64,000 nt of DNA, taken from contig NZ_JAAMQM010000005.1 of NCBI RefSeq assembly GCF_013523055.1, forward strand, positions 219,013 through 283,012. The letters run 5' to 3'. The position numbers and the translations under genes are program-made. This document shows positions 33,467 to 42,224 of the stretch, piece after piece (the stretch's first letter is position 1; every line of letters begins with the position of its first letter). This stretch comes from Pseudomonas capeferrum (lineage in GTDB: Bacteria; Pseudomonadota; Gammaproteobacteria; Pseudomonadales; Pseudomonadaceae). The notes beneath the pieces are model-generated. The model saw nothing but the letters and a program-made list of their open reading frames with translations, was not told the DNA's origin and did no database searches.

Positions 33467-34281
33467 GTGGCTTCGAGCAGCTGTTTCCGGGAACGCTGCC
33501 CAGGCTGGTGATGTTCGATCTGGACGGTACCCTGATCGACTCTGTCCCCGACCTGGCCGCTGCCGTGGATCATATGCTGTTCGAACTGGGTCGCCCGCCC
33601 GCTGGCCTCGAGGCTGTGCGCCACTGGGTCGGTAACGGCGCACCGGTACTGGTGCGCCGTGCCCTGGCGGATGGCCTGGAGCATGCTTCGGTGGACGAGG
33701 CACTGGCCGAGCGCGGCCTTGAGCTGTTCATGGCAGCCTATGCCAGGAGCCATGACCTGACAGTGCTCTATCCAGGGGTCCCTGACACGCTCAAGTGGCT
33801 GCACAAGCAGGGCGTCGAAATGGCCCTGATCACCAACAAGCCCGAGCGGTTCGTTGGCCCCTTGCTCGATCAGATGAAGATCGGCCGCTACTTCCGCTGG
33901 ATCATCGGCGGCGACACCCTGCCGCAGAAGAAACCTGATCCGTCGGCGTTGTTGCTGGTGATGAAGATGGCCGGGGTCAGCCCCGAGCAGTCACTGTTCG
34001 TCGGTGACTCGCGCAGCGACGTGCTGGCGTCCAGGGCGGCTGGTGTGCAGTGCGTGGCGCTGAGCTACGGCTACAATCATGGTCGTCCCGTCAGCGAAGA
34101 GGCGCCCAGCCTGGTCATCGACGATCTGCGCGCGCTCTTGCCCGGTTGCTTAAGCCAGTCCGCTGGGATAACGTTGGACGATCTCGAAGCCTCACAAGGC
34201 AGGCACTCCATCGTGGCAGTTATCGGCAAACTCTGGATGAAAGTCATCAAGGCCCTGGCCCGTTGGCGCTGGCGCGCCTGA
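33463..34281 (+). CDS. gph: Phosphoglycolate phosphatase
   Basis: HAD-superfamily phosphatase detoxifying 2-phosphoglycolate. 272 residues. Motif [12 protein letters not shown], motif [10 protein letters not shown], motif [12 protein letters not shown], motif [10 protein letters not shown]. The protein has a C-terminal tail of about 45 residues beyond the HAD core. The last codons read [14 protein letters not shown] and look like a trp leader peptide for trpE, 70 bases downstream. Coupled to rpe. Confidence 0.95.
   Translation: MSGFEQLFPGTLPRLVMFDLDGTLIDSVPDLAAAVDHMLFELGRPPAGLEAVRHWVGNGAPVLVRRALADGLEHASVDEALAERGLELFMAAYARSHDLTVLYPGVPDTLKWLHKQGVEMALITNKPERFVGPLLDQMKIGRYFRWIIGGDTLPQKKPDPSALLLVMKMAGVSPEQSLFVGDSRSDVLASRAAGVQCVALSYGYNHGRPVSEEAPSLVIDDLRALLPGCLSQSAGITLDDLEASQGRHSIVAVIGKLWMKVIKALARWRWRA
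34237..34281 (+). CDS. Putative trpE leader peptide embedded in frame at the gph 3' end
   Basis: In-frame ATG at 34237 gives 14 residues, [14 protein letters not shown], with Trp codons at 34264 and 34270, and shares the gph stop. The Trp-codon segment CGCTGGCG (34267-34274) can pair, with one G-U, with CGCCGGCG (34290-34297), which overlaps the 5' arm of a terminator-like hairpin. Attenuation of trpE has been reported in P. putida; identifying this as the leader is my inference. The ribosome site before the ATG is weak, so translation may simply be that of gph itself. Confidence 0.5.
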   Translation: MKVIKALARWRWRA

Positions 34282-34290
34282 TCCCTGCTC

Positions 34291-34315
34291 GCCGGCGCTT
34301 GCCGGCCCGTTCGTT
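34291..34315 (+). terminator. Candidate attenuator terminator before trpE
   Basis: GCCGGC (34291-34296) and GCCGGC (34301-34306) form a 6-bp GC stem with loop GCTT, followed by CCGTTCGTTT. It is mutually exclusive with pairing between the Trp-codon segment in the gph tail and 34290-34297, the layout of a transcription attenuator 37 bases before the trpE start. Confidence 0.5.
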
Positions 34316-34351
34316 TGCCTGACTCCATTGCTGCTTGCCACGAGGCTACCC

Positions 34352-35833
34352 ATGACCCGCGAAGAATTCCTGCGCCTGGCCACTGCCGGCTACAACCGCA
34401 TCCCCCTGGCCTGTGAAACCCTGGCCGACTTCGACACGCCGTTGTCGATCTACCTGAAGCTTGCCGACCAGCCCAACTCCTACCTGCTCGAATCCGTTCA
34501 GGGCGGTGAGAAGTGGGGTCGTTACTCGATGATCGGCTTGCCTTCGCGCACGGTACTGCGCGTTCACGATCATCAGGTCAGCATCTCGCAGGATGGCGAA
34601 GTCATCGAGCGCCACGACGTCGAAGACCCGCTGGCCTTCGTCGAGGCGTTCAAGGATCGCTACAAGGTCGCCGATATCGCGGGTCTGCCGCGCTTCAACG
34701 GCGGCCTGGTCGGCTACTTCGGCTATGACTGCGTACGCTATGTGGAGAAGCGCCTGGGCAAGTGCCCGAATCCCGATCCACTGGGCGTTCCCGATATCCT
34801 GCTGATGGTTTCCGATGCCGTGGTGGTGTTCGACAACCTGGCGGGCAAGATGCACGCGATCGTTCTGGTCGATCCGGCCGAAGAGCACGCCTTCGAGCAA
34901 GGTAAAGCACGCCTCGAAGGCTTGCTGGAGACACTCCGCCAGCCGATCGCTCCACGTCGAGGGTTGGACTTGAGTGGCCCACAAGCGGCCGAGCCTGCTT
35001 TCCGCTCGAGCTTCACCCAGGATGACTACGAGCGCGCGGTCGATACCATCAAGGAATACATCCTGGCGGGTGACTGCATGCAGGTCGTGCCCTCCCAGCG
35101 CATGTCCATCGACTTCAAGGCAGCGCCCATCGACCTGTACCGGGCACTGCGTTGCTTCAACCCGACGCCGTACATGTACTTCTTCAACTTCGGCGACTTC
35201 CATGTGGTGGGCAGTTCGCCGGAAGTCCTGGTGCGGGTCGAGGACAAGATGGTCACCGTCCGCCCGATCGCTGGCACCCGCCCACGGGGCGCTACTGAGG
35301 AAGCGGACCGGGCGCTCGAGGATGATCTGCTGTCGGACGAGAAGGAAATCGCCGAGCACCTGATGCTCATCGACCTTGGCCGCAACGACGCTGGTCGTGT
35401 TTCCGAGACGGGCAGTGTGCGCCTGACCGAGAAGATGGTGATCGAGCGCTATTCCAACGTCATGCATATCGTCTCGAACGTCACCGGACAATTGCGCCAG
35501 GACCTCACGGCGATGGATGCACTGCGCGCGATCCTGCCGGCGGGCACCTTGTCCGGCGCGCCGAAGATCCGTGCCATGGAAATCATCGACGAGCTGGAGC
35601 CGGTAAAGCGTGGCGTGTATGGCGGTGCCGTGGGCTATTTCGCCTGGAACGGCAACATGGACACCGCTATCGCCATTCGTACCGCGGTGATCAAGGACGG
35701 TGAGCTGCATGTCCAGGCAGGCGGCGGTATCGTCGCCGACTCGGTGCCAGCCCTGGAATGGGAAGAAACCATCAACAAGCGCCGCGCGATGTTCCGCGCC
35801 GTGGCCTTGGCGGAGCAGACACCGCGCACCTGA
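34352..35833 (+). CDS. trpE: Anthranilate synthase component I
   Basis: Chorismate plus ammonia from TrpG to anthranilate, first committed step of tryptophan synthesis. 493 residues from the ATG at 34352 ([19 protein letters not shown]) with CGAGG upstream. The N-terminal Trp-binding [15 protein letters not shown] motif supports feedback inhibition; the chorismate-binding core shows [28 protein letters not shown] and [13 protein letters not shown]. It is separated from trpGDC by about 13 kb and ends at a strong bidirectional terminator. Confidence 0.97.
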   Translation: MTREEFLRLATAGYNRIPLACETLADFDTPLSIYLKLADQPNSYLLESVQGGEKWGRYSMIGLPSRTVLRVHDHQVSISQDGEVIERHDVEDPLAFVEAFKDRYKVADIAGLPRFNGGLVGYFGYDCVRYVEKRLGKCPNPDPLGVPDILLMVSDAVVVFDNLAGKMHAIVLVDPAEEHAFEQGKARLEGLLETLRQPIAPRRGLDLSGPQAAEPAFRSSFTQDDYERAVDTIKEYILAGDCMQVVPSQRMSIDFKAAPIDLYRALRCFNPTPYMYFFNFGDFHVVGSSPEVLVRVEDKMVTVRPIAGTRPRGATEEADRALEDDLLSDEKEIAEHLMLIDLGRNDAGRVSETGSVRLTEKMVIERYSNVMHIVSNVTGQLRQDLTAMDALRAILPAGTLSGAPKIRAMEIIDELEPVKRGVYGGAVGYFAWNGNMDTAIAIRTAVIKDGELHVQAGGGIVADSVPALEWEETINKRRAMFRAVALAEQTPRT

Positions 35834-35842
35834 ATGGCATAC

Positions 35843-35876
35843 AAAAAACGGCGCTCCTGGTGAGCGCCGTTTTTTT
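35843..35876. terminator. Bidirectional intrinsic terminator between trpE and the esterase gene
   Basis: AAAAAACGGCGCTC and GAGCGCCGTTTTTT form a perfect 14-base inverted repeat around CTGGT, with A and T tracts on either side. It ends trpE on plus and the convergent autotransporter gene on minus. Confidence 0.92.
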
Positions 35877-35887
35877 ATGCCGCCAAC

Positions 35888-37789
35888 CTAGAAGTCCAGG
35901 CTCAGAGCAAGGTTGATGCCTTGCTGGGTGAGATCGTCGCTCTTGCGCCAGTTGTAGTTGCCACGCAGATGTACCCCTGGCGTCAGCTCGTGGCTCAGGC
36001 CCAGGCTCGCGCGGGTCAGGTTGCTCTGAGGGGTGTAGCCGGTCAGCGTGAAATCGTTCTCGGACAGACCCTTGAGGTGCATGTCGATGTCCTGGCGGTC
36101 ATCCTCGAACTCGTGCTCGCGAGCGACCTCGGCGAACACCCGGGTCGTGCGTGCCACATCGACGCTGCCCAGCAGGCCGATGCCCAGGCGACGTGATGTA
36201 CGTTCCTGATCATCGAAAACGAGGGCCGTGGAGCGATCGCTTCTTTCCTCGTAACCGTCGACCTTGACGCGGGCATAGTCGGCGCTGACGAAGGGCGAAA
36301 GTTGCCAGGCGCTGGTGTCGGGCACGAGGTTGAAGCCAAGCCGCCCGGTCACTGCCCAGGTTTCGCCATCGGTATCGCCTTTTTCGGCGCGGGTGTTGAC
36401 GCCCAGGGCGAAGGTCCGCTCGAGATTGCCGTAGTCCAGATGGCCGGCGGTCAGCGCCGCGTCCGCCCACCAGCGGTTCAGCCGGTACTGGGCGAAGACC
36501 GTCGCCAGGTAGCTGTCGAGCTTGTAGTCCGAGTCCTCTTCGCCGGCTTCGAGCTTCTGCTGATAGACGCCCGCGGCCAGACCGATACGCCAGGCCTCAT
36601 CGAGACGGTAGCTGCCACCCAGCGTCAGGTTGTAGCCTCGACCGTCCGCGCTGCTGGCGCTGTCCTGGCTATCGAAGTCGAGGTCTTGCGCCCCGGTGGC
36701 CAGTATCGCCTGCCACTGACCCACGGCTTGCCAGGGGTTCTGCCACTGGTTGCGTAACTCGTCCTGATGGGCGCGCACGGTGGAGTGGGCCATTTCCGGA
36801 AGCAACGTCAGCTCCCAGGGCGCGGAGAGAATCGAGTAGGCATAGTCGGCGATCAATTGCTGGCCGGCGATGGTGGGGTGCACGGCGTCGTTGAACAACA
36901 GCTTGGTCGGATCCGGAGTGGCGCTGTTGGCGCCATACAGAGGGTTTTCCACGCAGCTGTTGCCGCTGTAGCAGGTACCGACCAGGTTCTGATCGGCTGC
37001 CAGGCCGAACTGGGCGGGTTCAGCCAGTGCTTCCTGCAAAAGTCCAGGCACGTTCAACGGAATGATCTCGGCATCGATCTGGCTCAGCTGGCTGACCAGC
37101 GACTGATTGAACACCCCGGACAGCTGCGACAGCGCCCCTTGCAGAGGCGAACCGCTGTAGTTGGGTGTCAGGCCCAGATCGGGCAGCAGCCAGACCATGA
37201 TGTAGCGGGCACCACCCTGTTGCAGCGCCTGCGCGCTGGCCGCCAGGCGCGCACCAGCGGCGGCAGCGTCGGCGGGGCTGTTGACCTGGCCCTGGAGGAA
37301 GTCGTTGCCGCCGCCGGTGATGTAGTACAAGGCATTGGGGTCGGCTAACGCGCCGTTTGCGAGGTAGCCGGGGCGATTGCGCAAGGGCAGCCCAGCACCC
37401 GGATTTCCAGGAGGGATGGCGACGTCCGATGTGTCGGTGATCGAATCCAGAATCTGATCGGTACGATAGCCCCCGACGGCCCAATTGTTGCCGTCTGGCA
37501 GGCCCAGCGCCGCATTGACGGCGGAAGTCGACGGACCCAGCTCCGCAGGCGCGATCCCCAGCCGACTGCCCAGGATCATCGGGGAGACGGGCGCGTAATT
37601 GCCGTTGGCATCGCGGTTGGTGAAACGCATGCCGTTGGACTGGCCGGTGAGGTCCGGGAACTGTCCGGCATCGCTGAGGCTGTCACCGAATACCAACAGG
37701 GTGGAGTAGGGCGCCGGTGCGGCAATGGCCTGGCCGCAGGAAAGCACCAGCATGCCGAGCAGCGAGCGCAGGAAGGGAGGGTTACGCAT
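35888..37789 (-). CDS. estP: Autotransporter GDSL esterase (EstA/EstP-like)
   Basis: 633 residues. Signal peptide 1-23, then a GDSL passenger with catalytic Ser37 (FGDSLSD), block III GGGNDF, and the Asp301/His304 pair in NDAVHPT. A helical linker leads to a C-terminal autotransporter beta-barrel (about 360-633) ending in LALSLDF, a terminal phenylalanine as BAM expects. The P. aeruginosa homologue EstA affects rhamnolipid production and motility. Convergent with trpE. Confidence 0.93.
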   Translation of the reverse strand: MRNPPFLRSLLGMLVLSCGQAIAAPAPYSTLLVFGDSLSDAGQFPDLTGQSNGMRFTNRDANGNYAPVSPMILGSRLGIAPAELGPSTSAVNAALGLPDGNNWAVGGYRTDQILDSITDTSDVAIPPGNPGAGLPLRNRPGYLANGALADPNALYYITGGGNDFLQGQVNSPADAAAAGARLAASAQALQQGGARYIMVWLLPDLGLTPNYSGSPLQGALSQLSGVFNQSLVSQLSQIDAEIIPLNVPGLLQEALAEPAQFGLAADQNLVGTCYSGNSCVENPLYGANSATPDPTKLLFNDAVHPTIAGQQLIADYAYSILSAPWELTLLPEMAHSTVRAHQDELRNQWQNPWQAVGQWQAILATGAQDLDFDSQDSASSADGRGYNLTLGGSYRLDEAWRIGLAAGVYQQKLEAGEEDSDYKLDSYLATVFAQYRLNRWWADAALTAGHLDYGNLERTFALGVNTRAEKGDTDGETWAVTGRLGFNLVPDTSAWQLSPFVSADYARVKVDGYEERSDRSTALVFDDQERTSRRLGIGLLGSVDVARTTRVFAEVAREHEFEDDRQDIDMHLKGLSENDFTLTGYTPQSNLTRASLGLSHELTPGVHLRGNYNWRKSDDLTQQGINLALSLDF

Positions 37790-37902
37790 CGGGAAGATCC
37801 TTTTCTTTGTTTTAGAGAAAGGTCGTCATAGACAGTAGCAAAACCTGGGACGTTGGTACTCGAATCCTGGGGGGTTCGCGTGGCTCTGACGACGCAGTGC
37901 GT

Positions 37903-38138
37903 TCAAGTGGCGATGGTCAATCCACCCCGCCATGTCGGCTCACCGTCGATCAATGTTTCGCCATGAGTGGTGGAATCGCCCTGGCGAGCACACTTCGATG
38001 ACCGCGCCGCGGGAGGGGCGGCGCCTACGCGGGCTACTGGCCTGCCGTTGACGGTGACGGAGAGGGCACCAGTGGTGACTTCACCTCTCCGTGAATGAGG
38101 CAGCGTTGTTGATGGCTGGCCAGGACAATGGGGGTCAT
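37903..38138 (-). pseudogene. PAAR-domain protein remnant, frameshifted
   Basis: On minus an ATG at 38138 opens MTPIVLASHQQRCLIHGEV and then leaves frame. A frame offset by one base continues from about 38092 with GEVTTGALSVTVNGRPVARVG, CARQGDSTTHGETLIDGEPTW, matching the repeated pattern of PAAR spike-tip proteins of type VI secretion. An extra five bases (or equivalent indel) near 38090, around GGAGAGG, would explain the break. No VgrG, effector or immunity gene is adjacent. Assignment is by pattern only. Confidence 0.5.
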
Positions 38139-38592
38139 TTGGGTATTCCTTGGTTAGGGATGGTTCAGCAGTTCTGTTGGGTATCAGGATGCTATGTACG
38201 CGACAGGGGTTGTTTTCGTCTGGCAATAGCTATTGCAAACATGTCAGTGAGCGCGCGGCGTACACTAAAATGGCGATGATGAATTTCATGCGGTGACAGA
38301 GAAAGCGGATCTTTCCGTGTTGGGAGAGGGAAATTTCCCAAGCTTATTGAGGATTGAGCCGCTTGTACGTTTTCTGAAAAATTTTAGTGCTTGGAATGTC
38401 GATGTTTATGTATAAGGATCTCAGGTATATGGCTGGTTCATGATATGAAGGCTGCTAGCTACCCGGTTGCGGCTCTGACCATTTCCGGAAGGCCATAAGT
38501 CGTGCTCGTGATTAATAAATATAGCGTACTAATTATTGTTTTTGTTTTGCCGATCTGTACCTGAGCAATGTTCTTATCCGGGTGAGGTCTAA
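38139..38592. other. AT-richer region without an assigned gene
   Basis: About 450 bases with visibly lower GC than the flanks. A GTG-initiated 40-codon frame at 38293-38415 (starting VTEKADLSVLGEGNF) ends at a TAA and has no homology I recognise; it may be a gene fragment. The last 90 bases are AT-rich and could hold the promoter of the laccase-domain gene, which has a GGTGAGG ribosome site. Confidence 0.4.
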
Positions 38593-39321
38593 ATGCCGAT
38601 TTTTGCTAAAAACCTGGAGGCGCTACCGGGTCTAACTCATGGATTTGGTACAGTGGGTGATATCAGCAAACCTTCTGATCTTTTCTATTGCGCTCAGAAA
38701 AATGGCTCTACCGTCATTGAGGTAGGCGAGGGGCAGGAAGCCGGAGTGATGCCTGGCGATGCGCTCTTCACACGTACAGCGCGGCCAATAGGAATCGTCA
38801 CGGCAGATTGCCTGCCTATCCTCATAGCCATCTGAAGATGGTCGATTCGCCGCAGCCATACATGGTGGCTGGCAAGGGTTAGCGGCGGGCATAATCGAAC
38901 ACTCTTTTGATAGGTTCCGCTTAGCTGGTGTTTCTGTAGAAGATTTGCAGATTGCGATAGTCCTGCTATACGGGCATGTTGCTATGAAGTTGGAAGGACC
39001 CTTGACCACCAGATAGAATATGTACATGGACATTTGTGGCGTGGGAGGCTTGCACCTTGGTCGACCTCTCGCGAGGAATCAGAGCTGTCCCTAAGATTTT
39101 GTCGAGCTCCCGCTAGCCATAATGAAGCCTGGCTGGATCTATCTCTTTACTGTCTTTATTTGTTAGAAGCAGCAGGGGTCAATCCTGATCTAGTACAAAC
39201 GGCAGAGATATGCACTTATTGCTCAGGGCATGAATGGGGTAGCTACAGGAGGCGAACTCATCAAGGTGATGAAAAAACATTCCACTACTCATGGATTAGT
39301 TTGCGGGCAGGTGGCGCTTGA
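38593..39321 (+). pseudogene. Laccase-domain (YfiH/PgeF-like) gene with two compensating frameshifts
   Basis: Three consecutive segments match the family in order. First, 38593-38835: LPGLTHGFGT and PGDALFTRTARPIGIVTADC. Second, shifted by one base from about 38832: DGRFAAAIHGGWQGLAAG, holding the metal-ligand histidine of the HxGW motif. Third, back in the first frame from about 38962: PAIRACCYEVGRT, WLDLSLYCLYLLEAAGV, ICTYCSGHEWGSYRRR, stop at 39321. The intact protein would be about 240 residues. Family members act on purine nucleosides or in peptidoglycan editing. Either a true pseudogene or two base-call errors. Confidence 0.75.
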
Positions 39322-39424
39322 GGACTGGCATAGCTGTTGCGACGTCATTATCTATCCATGAACTGCACCTCCAGAGCGCTGGCTGACGCCGGATGCGGTG
39401 CGTGCGTTCGTTTCTGCAGTCTGA
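39269..39424 (+). other. Open-frame fragments downstream of the laccase-domain gene
   Basis: A frame opening with ATG at 39269 (MKKHSTTHGLVCGQVALEDW) reads to TGA at 39359, then stays open with TAPPERWLTPDAVRAFVSAV to TGA at 39422. The second part has codon use and composition like the host, the first is AT-richer. This may be a 3' gene remnant joined to the decayed region. I cannot name a family. Confidence 0.3.
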
Positions 39425-39501
39425 ACACGATGCGGCCCTGTAGCAAATTTGAAAGTCTCCGTCCCAACCACGTGCCAGCTTCGCTGCTGGCAACCCGATC
39501 G

Positions 39502-40275
39502 TCATGAAGCAGTCGCCTTCCGATACTGAAGCGGGGTAAAACCCGTCAGGGTCTTGAACTGCCGGCTGAATGCGCTGTGATCGGTGTAGCCGCATTGCAG
39601 GGCGACTTCGGTAATGGGCATGTCGGTGTGCAAGAGGCGGTGGGCGTGCTCCAGCCGTACCTTGTGAATCATCTGGCGTGGCGTGAGGTGGAACACCCGC
39701 TTGCAGTAGCGCTCCAGTTGGGCCACGGAAATACCGGCAATACGGGTCAACTCGCGCATCGTCACGGGACGACTGAAGTTTGCCCGGATGTAGTCGTCTA
39801 CCGCCGCCAGCCGCTGGTAGGCCGGATGCTTTTCGCTGGCCGATTGCAGATCTACCGAGATACCCGCCAGTCCGATGATTTCACCTTTGCGGTCATACAG
39901 CGGCCGTTTGTAAGTCAGGCACCAGCCAGGCTCGCGGCTGCCATACAAGTGCAGTTCCAGTTGGTCTTCCAGCACCATTCCCTCTTGTAGAACCCGGCGG
40001 TCCTGCTCGGTATAGCCAGGGCCCAGTTGCGCGGGAAACACCTCGGCGCTGGTCTTGCCCAGCAAGGGGTCCAATTGTTTCAAACCACAGCGCTGAACCA
40101 GTGTTTGATTGGCCAGTACATAGCGCGCCTGTACATCTTTAATGAAGATTGCCGCATTGGGTATGACATCCAGCATGGGCAGCAGAAGTGCCGCGCCGGA
40201 TAACAACTGCTCCATGCTCTCTGGCCGGAACCGGTCGTGCTCCTGGCGCAACATCGCCAGCAGGTTCGACTTCAT
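39502..40275 (-). CDS. PAS-AraC family transcriptional regulator
   Basis: 257 residues. A PAS-like sensory domain (about 25-140; VIPNAAIFIKDVQARYVLAN and WCLTYKRPLYDRKGEIIGLAG) is followed by a C-terminal AraC double helix-turn-helix (about 155-252; VTMRELTRIAGISVAQLERY, then DHSAFSRQFKTLTGFTPLQY). Divergently transcribed from the hydroxyproline cluster across 286 bases, so it is the likely activator of that cluster. Its effector might be a pathway intermediate sensed by the PAS domain. Confidence 0.88.
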   Translation of the reverse strand: MKSNLLAMLRQEHDRFRPESMEQLLSGAALLLPMLDVIPNAAIFIKDVQARYVLANQTLVQRCGLKQLDPLLGKTSAEVFPAQLGPGYTEQDRRVLQEGMVLEDQLELHLYGSREPGWCLTYKRPLYDRKGEIIGLAGISVDLQSASEKHPAYQRLAAVDDYIRANFSRPVTMRELTRIAGISVAQLERYCKRVFHLTPRQMIHKVRLEHAHRLLHTDMPITEVALQCGYTDHSAFSRQFKTLTGFTPLQYRKATAS

Positions 40276-40561
40276 GACGTTCTATCTCCCACGGTTAGCA
40301 AGGGCTCCAATCGAGATTGCCCCATGCCCAACGCGCTGTCGAGCCTGGCAGAAATTTTTTCATTGTGCCGATTTCGTCATCGGCGCTGATGAAAAGCATC
40401 AAGCGCCAGCGCGTCGATGAGTCCATTGTATCGGCCAGTTCCCTGAACATGGACGCTCGATAAATTAGCGGCTGTCAATGCCGCGCTTTCATGCGAGCAC
40501 GCTTCGCATTGATGTTTCAAGCAACAACTGCCTATCCAATAACCCACAAGAAGGCACCCCT
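40276..40561. promoter_or_regulatory. Divergent control region between AraC regulator and catabolic cluster
   Basis: The 286-base gap has inverted heptamers TTTTCAT (40357-40363) and ATGAAAA (40389-40395) separated by 25 bases, a spacing that could serve AraC-type half sites, near a locally AT-rich tract. No confident -10/-35 pair was found. The permease ATG at 40562 has AGAAGG upstream. Confidence 0.35.
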
Positions 40562-42199
40562 ATGTCAGGCCAAGGCAAGTTCAAGAAACAACTTTCATTG
40601 ATAGACCTTACGTTCATCGGACTAGGGGCCATCTTTGGCTCGGGCTGGCTGTTTGCTGCCAGCCATGTGTCCGCAATCGCGGGGCCGGCGGGCATCTTTT
40701 CCTGGCTGCTGGGCGGTTTTGCAGTGTTGCTGCTGGGTATCGTTTACTGCGAGCTCGGCGCTGCGTTGCCACGCGCCGGTGGGGTGGTGCGTTATCCAGT
40801 CTTCTCTCACGGTCCGCTGCTCGGTTACCTGATGGGCTTCATCACCCTGATCGCCTTTTCGAGCCTGGTGGCGATTGAAGTGGTTGCCTCGCGCCAATAC
40901 GCGGCGGCGTGGTTTCCAGGATTGACCAAGGTCGGCTCCAGCGACCCGACAGTTCTCGGCTGGTTGATGCAGTTCGGCCTGTTGTGCCTGTTCTTCGCGG
41001 TCAATTACCGCAGCGTGAAAACCTTTGCCAAGGCCAACAACCTGGTCAGCGTGTTCAAGTTCATCGTGCCTTTGCTGGTCATCGGCGTGCTGTTCACCTT
41101 CTTCAAACCGGAGAACTTCGAAGTACAGGGTTTCGCGCCCTTCGGCTTGTCGGGCGTCGAAATGGCCGTGTCCGCGGGCGGTATCATCTTCGCTTACCTG
41201 GGGCTGACACCGATCATCTCGGTCGCCAGTGAAGTGAAGAATCCACAACGCACCATTCCAATCGCCCTGATTCTTTCCGTACTGCTTTCCACCGCGATCT
41301 ATGTCTTGCTGCAAGTGGCGTTTCTCGGCGGTGTACCGACCGAGATGCTCGTCAATGGCTGGGCCGGCGTGACCAAGGAACTGGCTCTCCCTTATCGTGA
41401 TATCGCGCTGGCGCTGGGCGTGGGCTGGCTGGCTTACCTGGTCGTCGCCGACGCAGTGATCTCCCCGAGCGGTTGCGGCAACATCTATATGAACGCGACA
41501 CCACGGGTGATCTACGGGTGGGCGCAAACCGGCACCTTTTTCAAGATCTTCACCCGCATCGACGAGAAGTCCGGCATTCCGCGTCCGGCGTTGTGGCTGA
41601 CCTTCGCGCTCTCGGTATTCTGGACCTTGCCATTTCCATCCTGGGAAGCGCTGATCAATGTGGTGTCCGCCGCCTTGGTGCTCAGCTATGCCGTCGCGCC
41701 GGTCACGGTGGCTGCCCTGCGTCGCAACGCACCCGACATGCCACGCCCGTTCCGGGTCAAAGGCATGAGCGTGCTCGGTCCGCTGTCGTTCATCATTGCT
41801 GCGTTGATCGTCTACTGGTCGGGCTGGAACACGGTGTCCTGGCTGCTCGGTCTGCAGATCGTGATGTTCGTCGTGTACCTGCTCTGCGCCCGTTTCGTGC
41901 CTACCGCCCACCTGAGCCTTGCGCAGCAGGTCCGTTCTTCCGCCTGGTTGATCGGTTTCTATGCCGTGACCATCGTTCTGTCGAAACTTGGCAGCTTCGG
42001 CGGGGTGGGCGTGCTCGCTCATCCGTTCGACACCCTGGTAGTGGCGGCCTGCGCCATGGGCATCTACTACTGGGGCGCGGCTACCGGGGTACCGGCGCGT
42101 CTTGTTCGACTGGATGCCGATGAGGATGAAAGCGAAACAGGCGAGCACCTTGCCACCGTCCAAGACACCGTGGGCGTACGCCTCCATGCGGCATCTTGA
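40562..42199 (+). CDS. APC-family amino acid permease (probable hydroxyproline transporter)
   Basis: 545 residues from the ATG at 40562 (MSGQGKFKKQLSLIDLTFIG). Twelve or more hydrophobic segments, with the APC TM1 glycine motif GLGAIFGSGWLFAA and the SPSGCGNIY segment later. A hydrophilic C-terminal tail follows. It leads a six-gene cluster for hydroxyproline-type catabolism; substrate is inferred from that context. Confidence 0.85.
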   Translation: MSGQGKFKKQLSLIDLTFIGLGAIFGSGWLFAASHVSAIAGPAGIFSWLLGGFAVLLLGIVYCELGAALPRAGGVVRYPVFSHGPLLGYLMGFITLIAFSSLVAIEVVASRQYAAAWFPGLTKVGSSDPTVLGWLMQFGLLCLFFAVNYRSVKTFAKANNLVSVFKFIVPLLVIGVLFTFFKPENFEVQGFAPFGLSGVEMAVSAGGIIFAYLGLTPIISVASEVKNPQRTIPIALILSVLLSTAIYVLLQVAFLGGVPTEMLVNGWAGVTKELALPYRDIALALGVGWLAYLVVADAVISPSGCGNIYMNATPRVIYGWAQTGTFFKIFTRIDEKSGIPRPALWLTFALSVFWTLPFPSWEALINVVSAALVLSYAVAPVTVAALRRNAPDMPRPFRVKGMSVLGPLSFIIAALIVYWSGWNTVSWLLGLQIVMFVVYLLCARFVPTAHLSLAQQVRSSAWLIGFYAVTIVLSKLGSFGGVGVLAHPFDTLVVAACAMGIYYWGAATGVPARLVRLDADEDESETGEHLATVQDTVGVRLHAAS

Positions 42200-42224
42200 G
42201 CGATCGGCAGACGGAGAAAAGAGC

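Noticed and set aside
38293..38415. 40-codon frame as a real small gene
   Set aside because: GTG start without a convincing ribosome site, in decayed DNA, and no family recognised.
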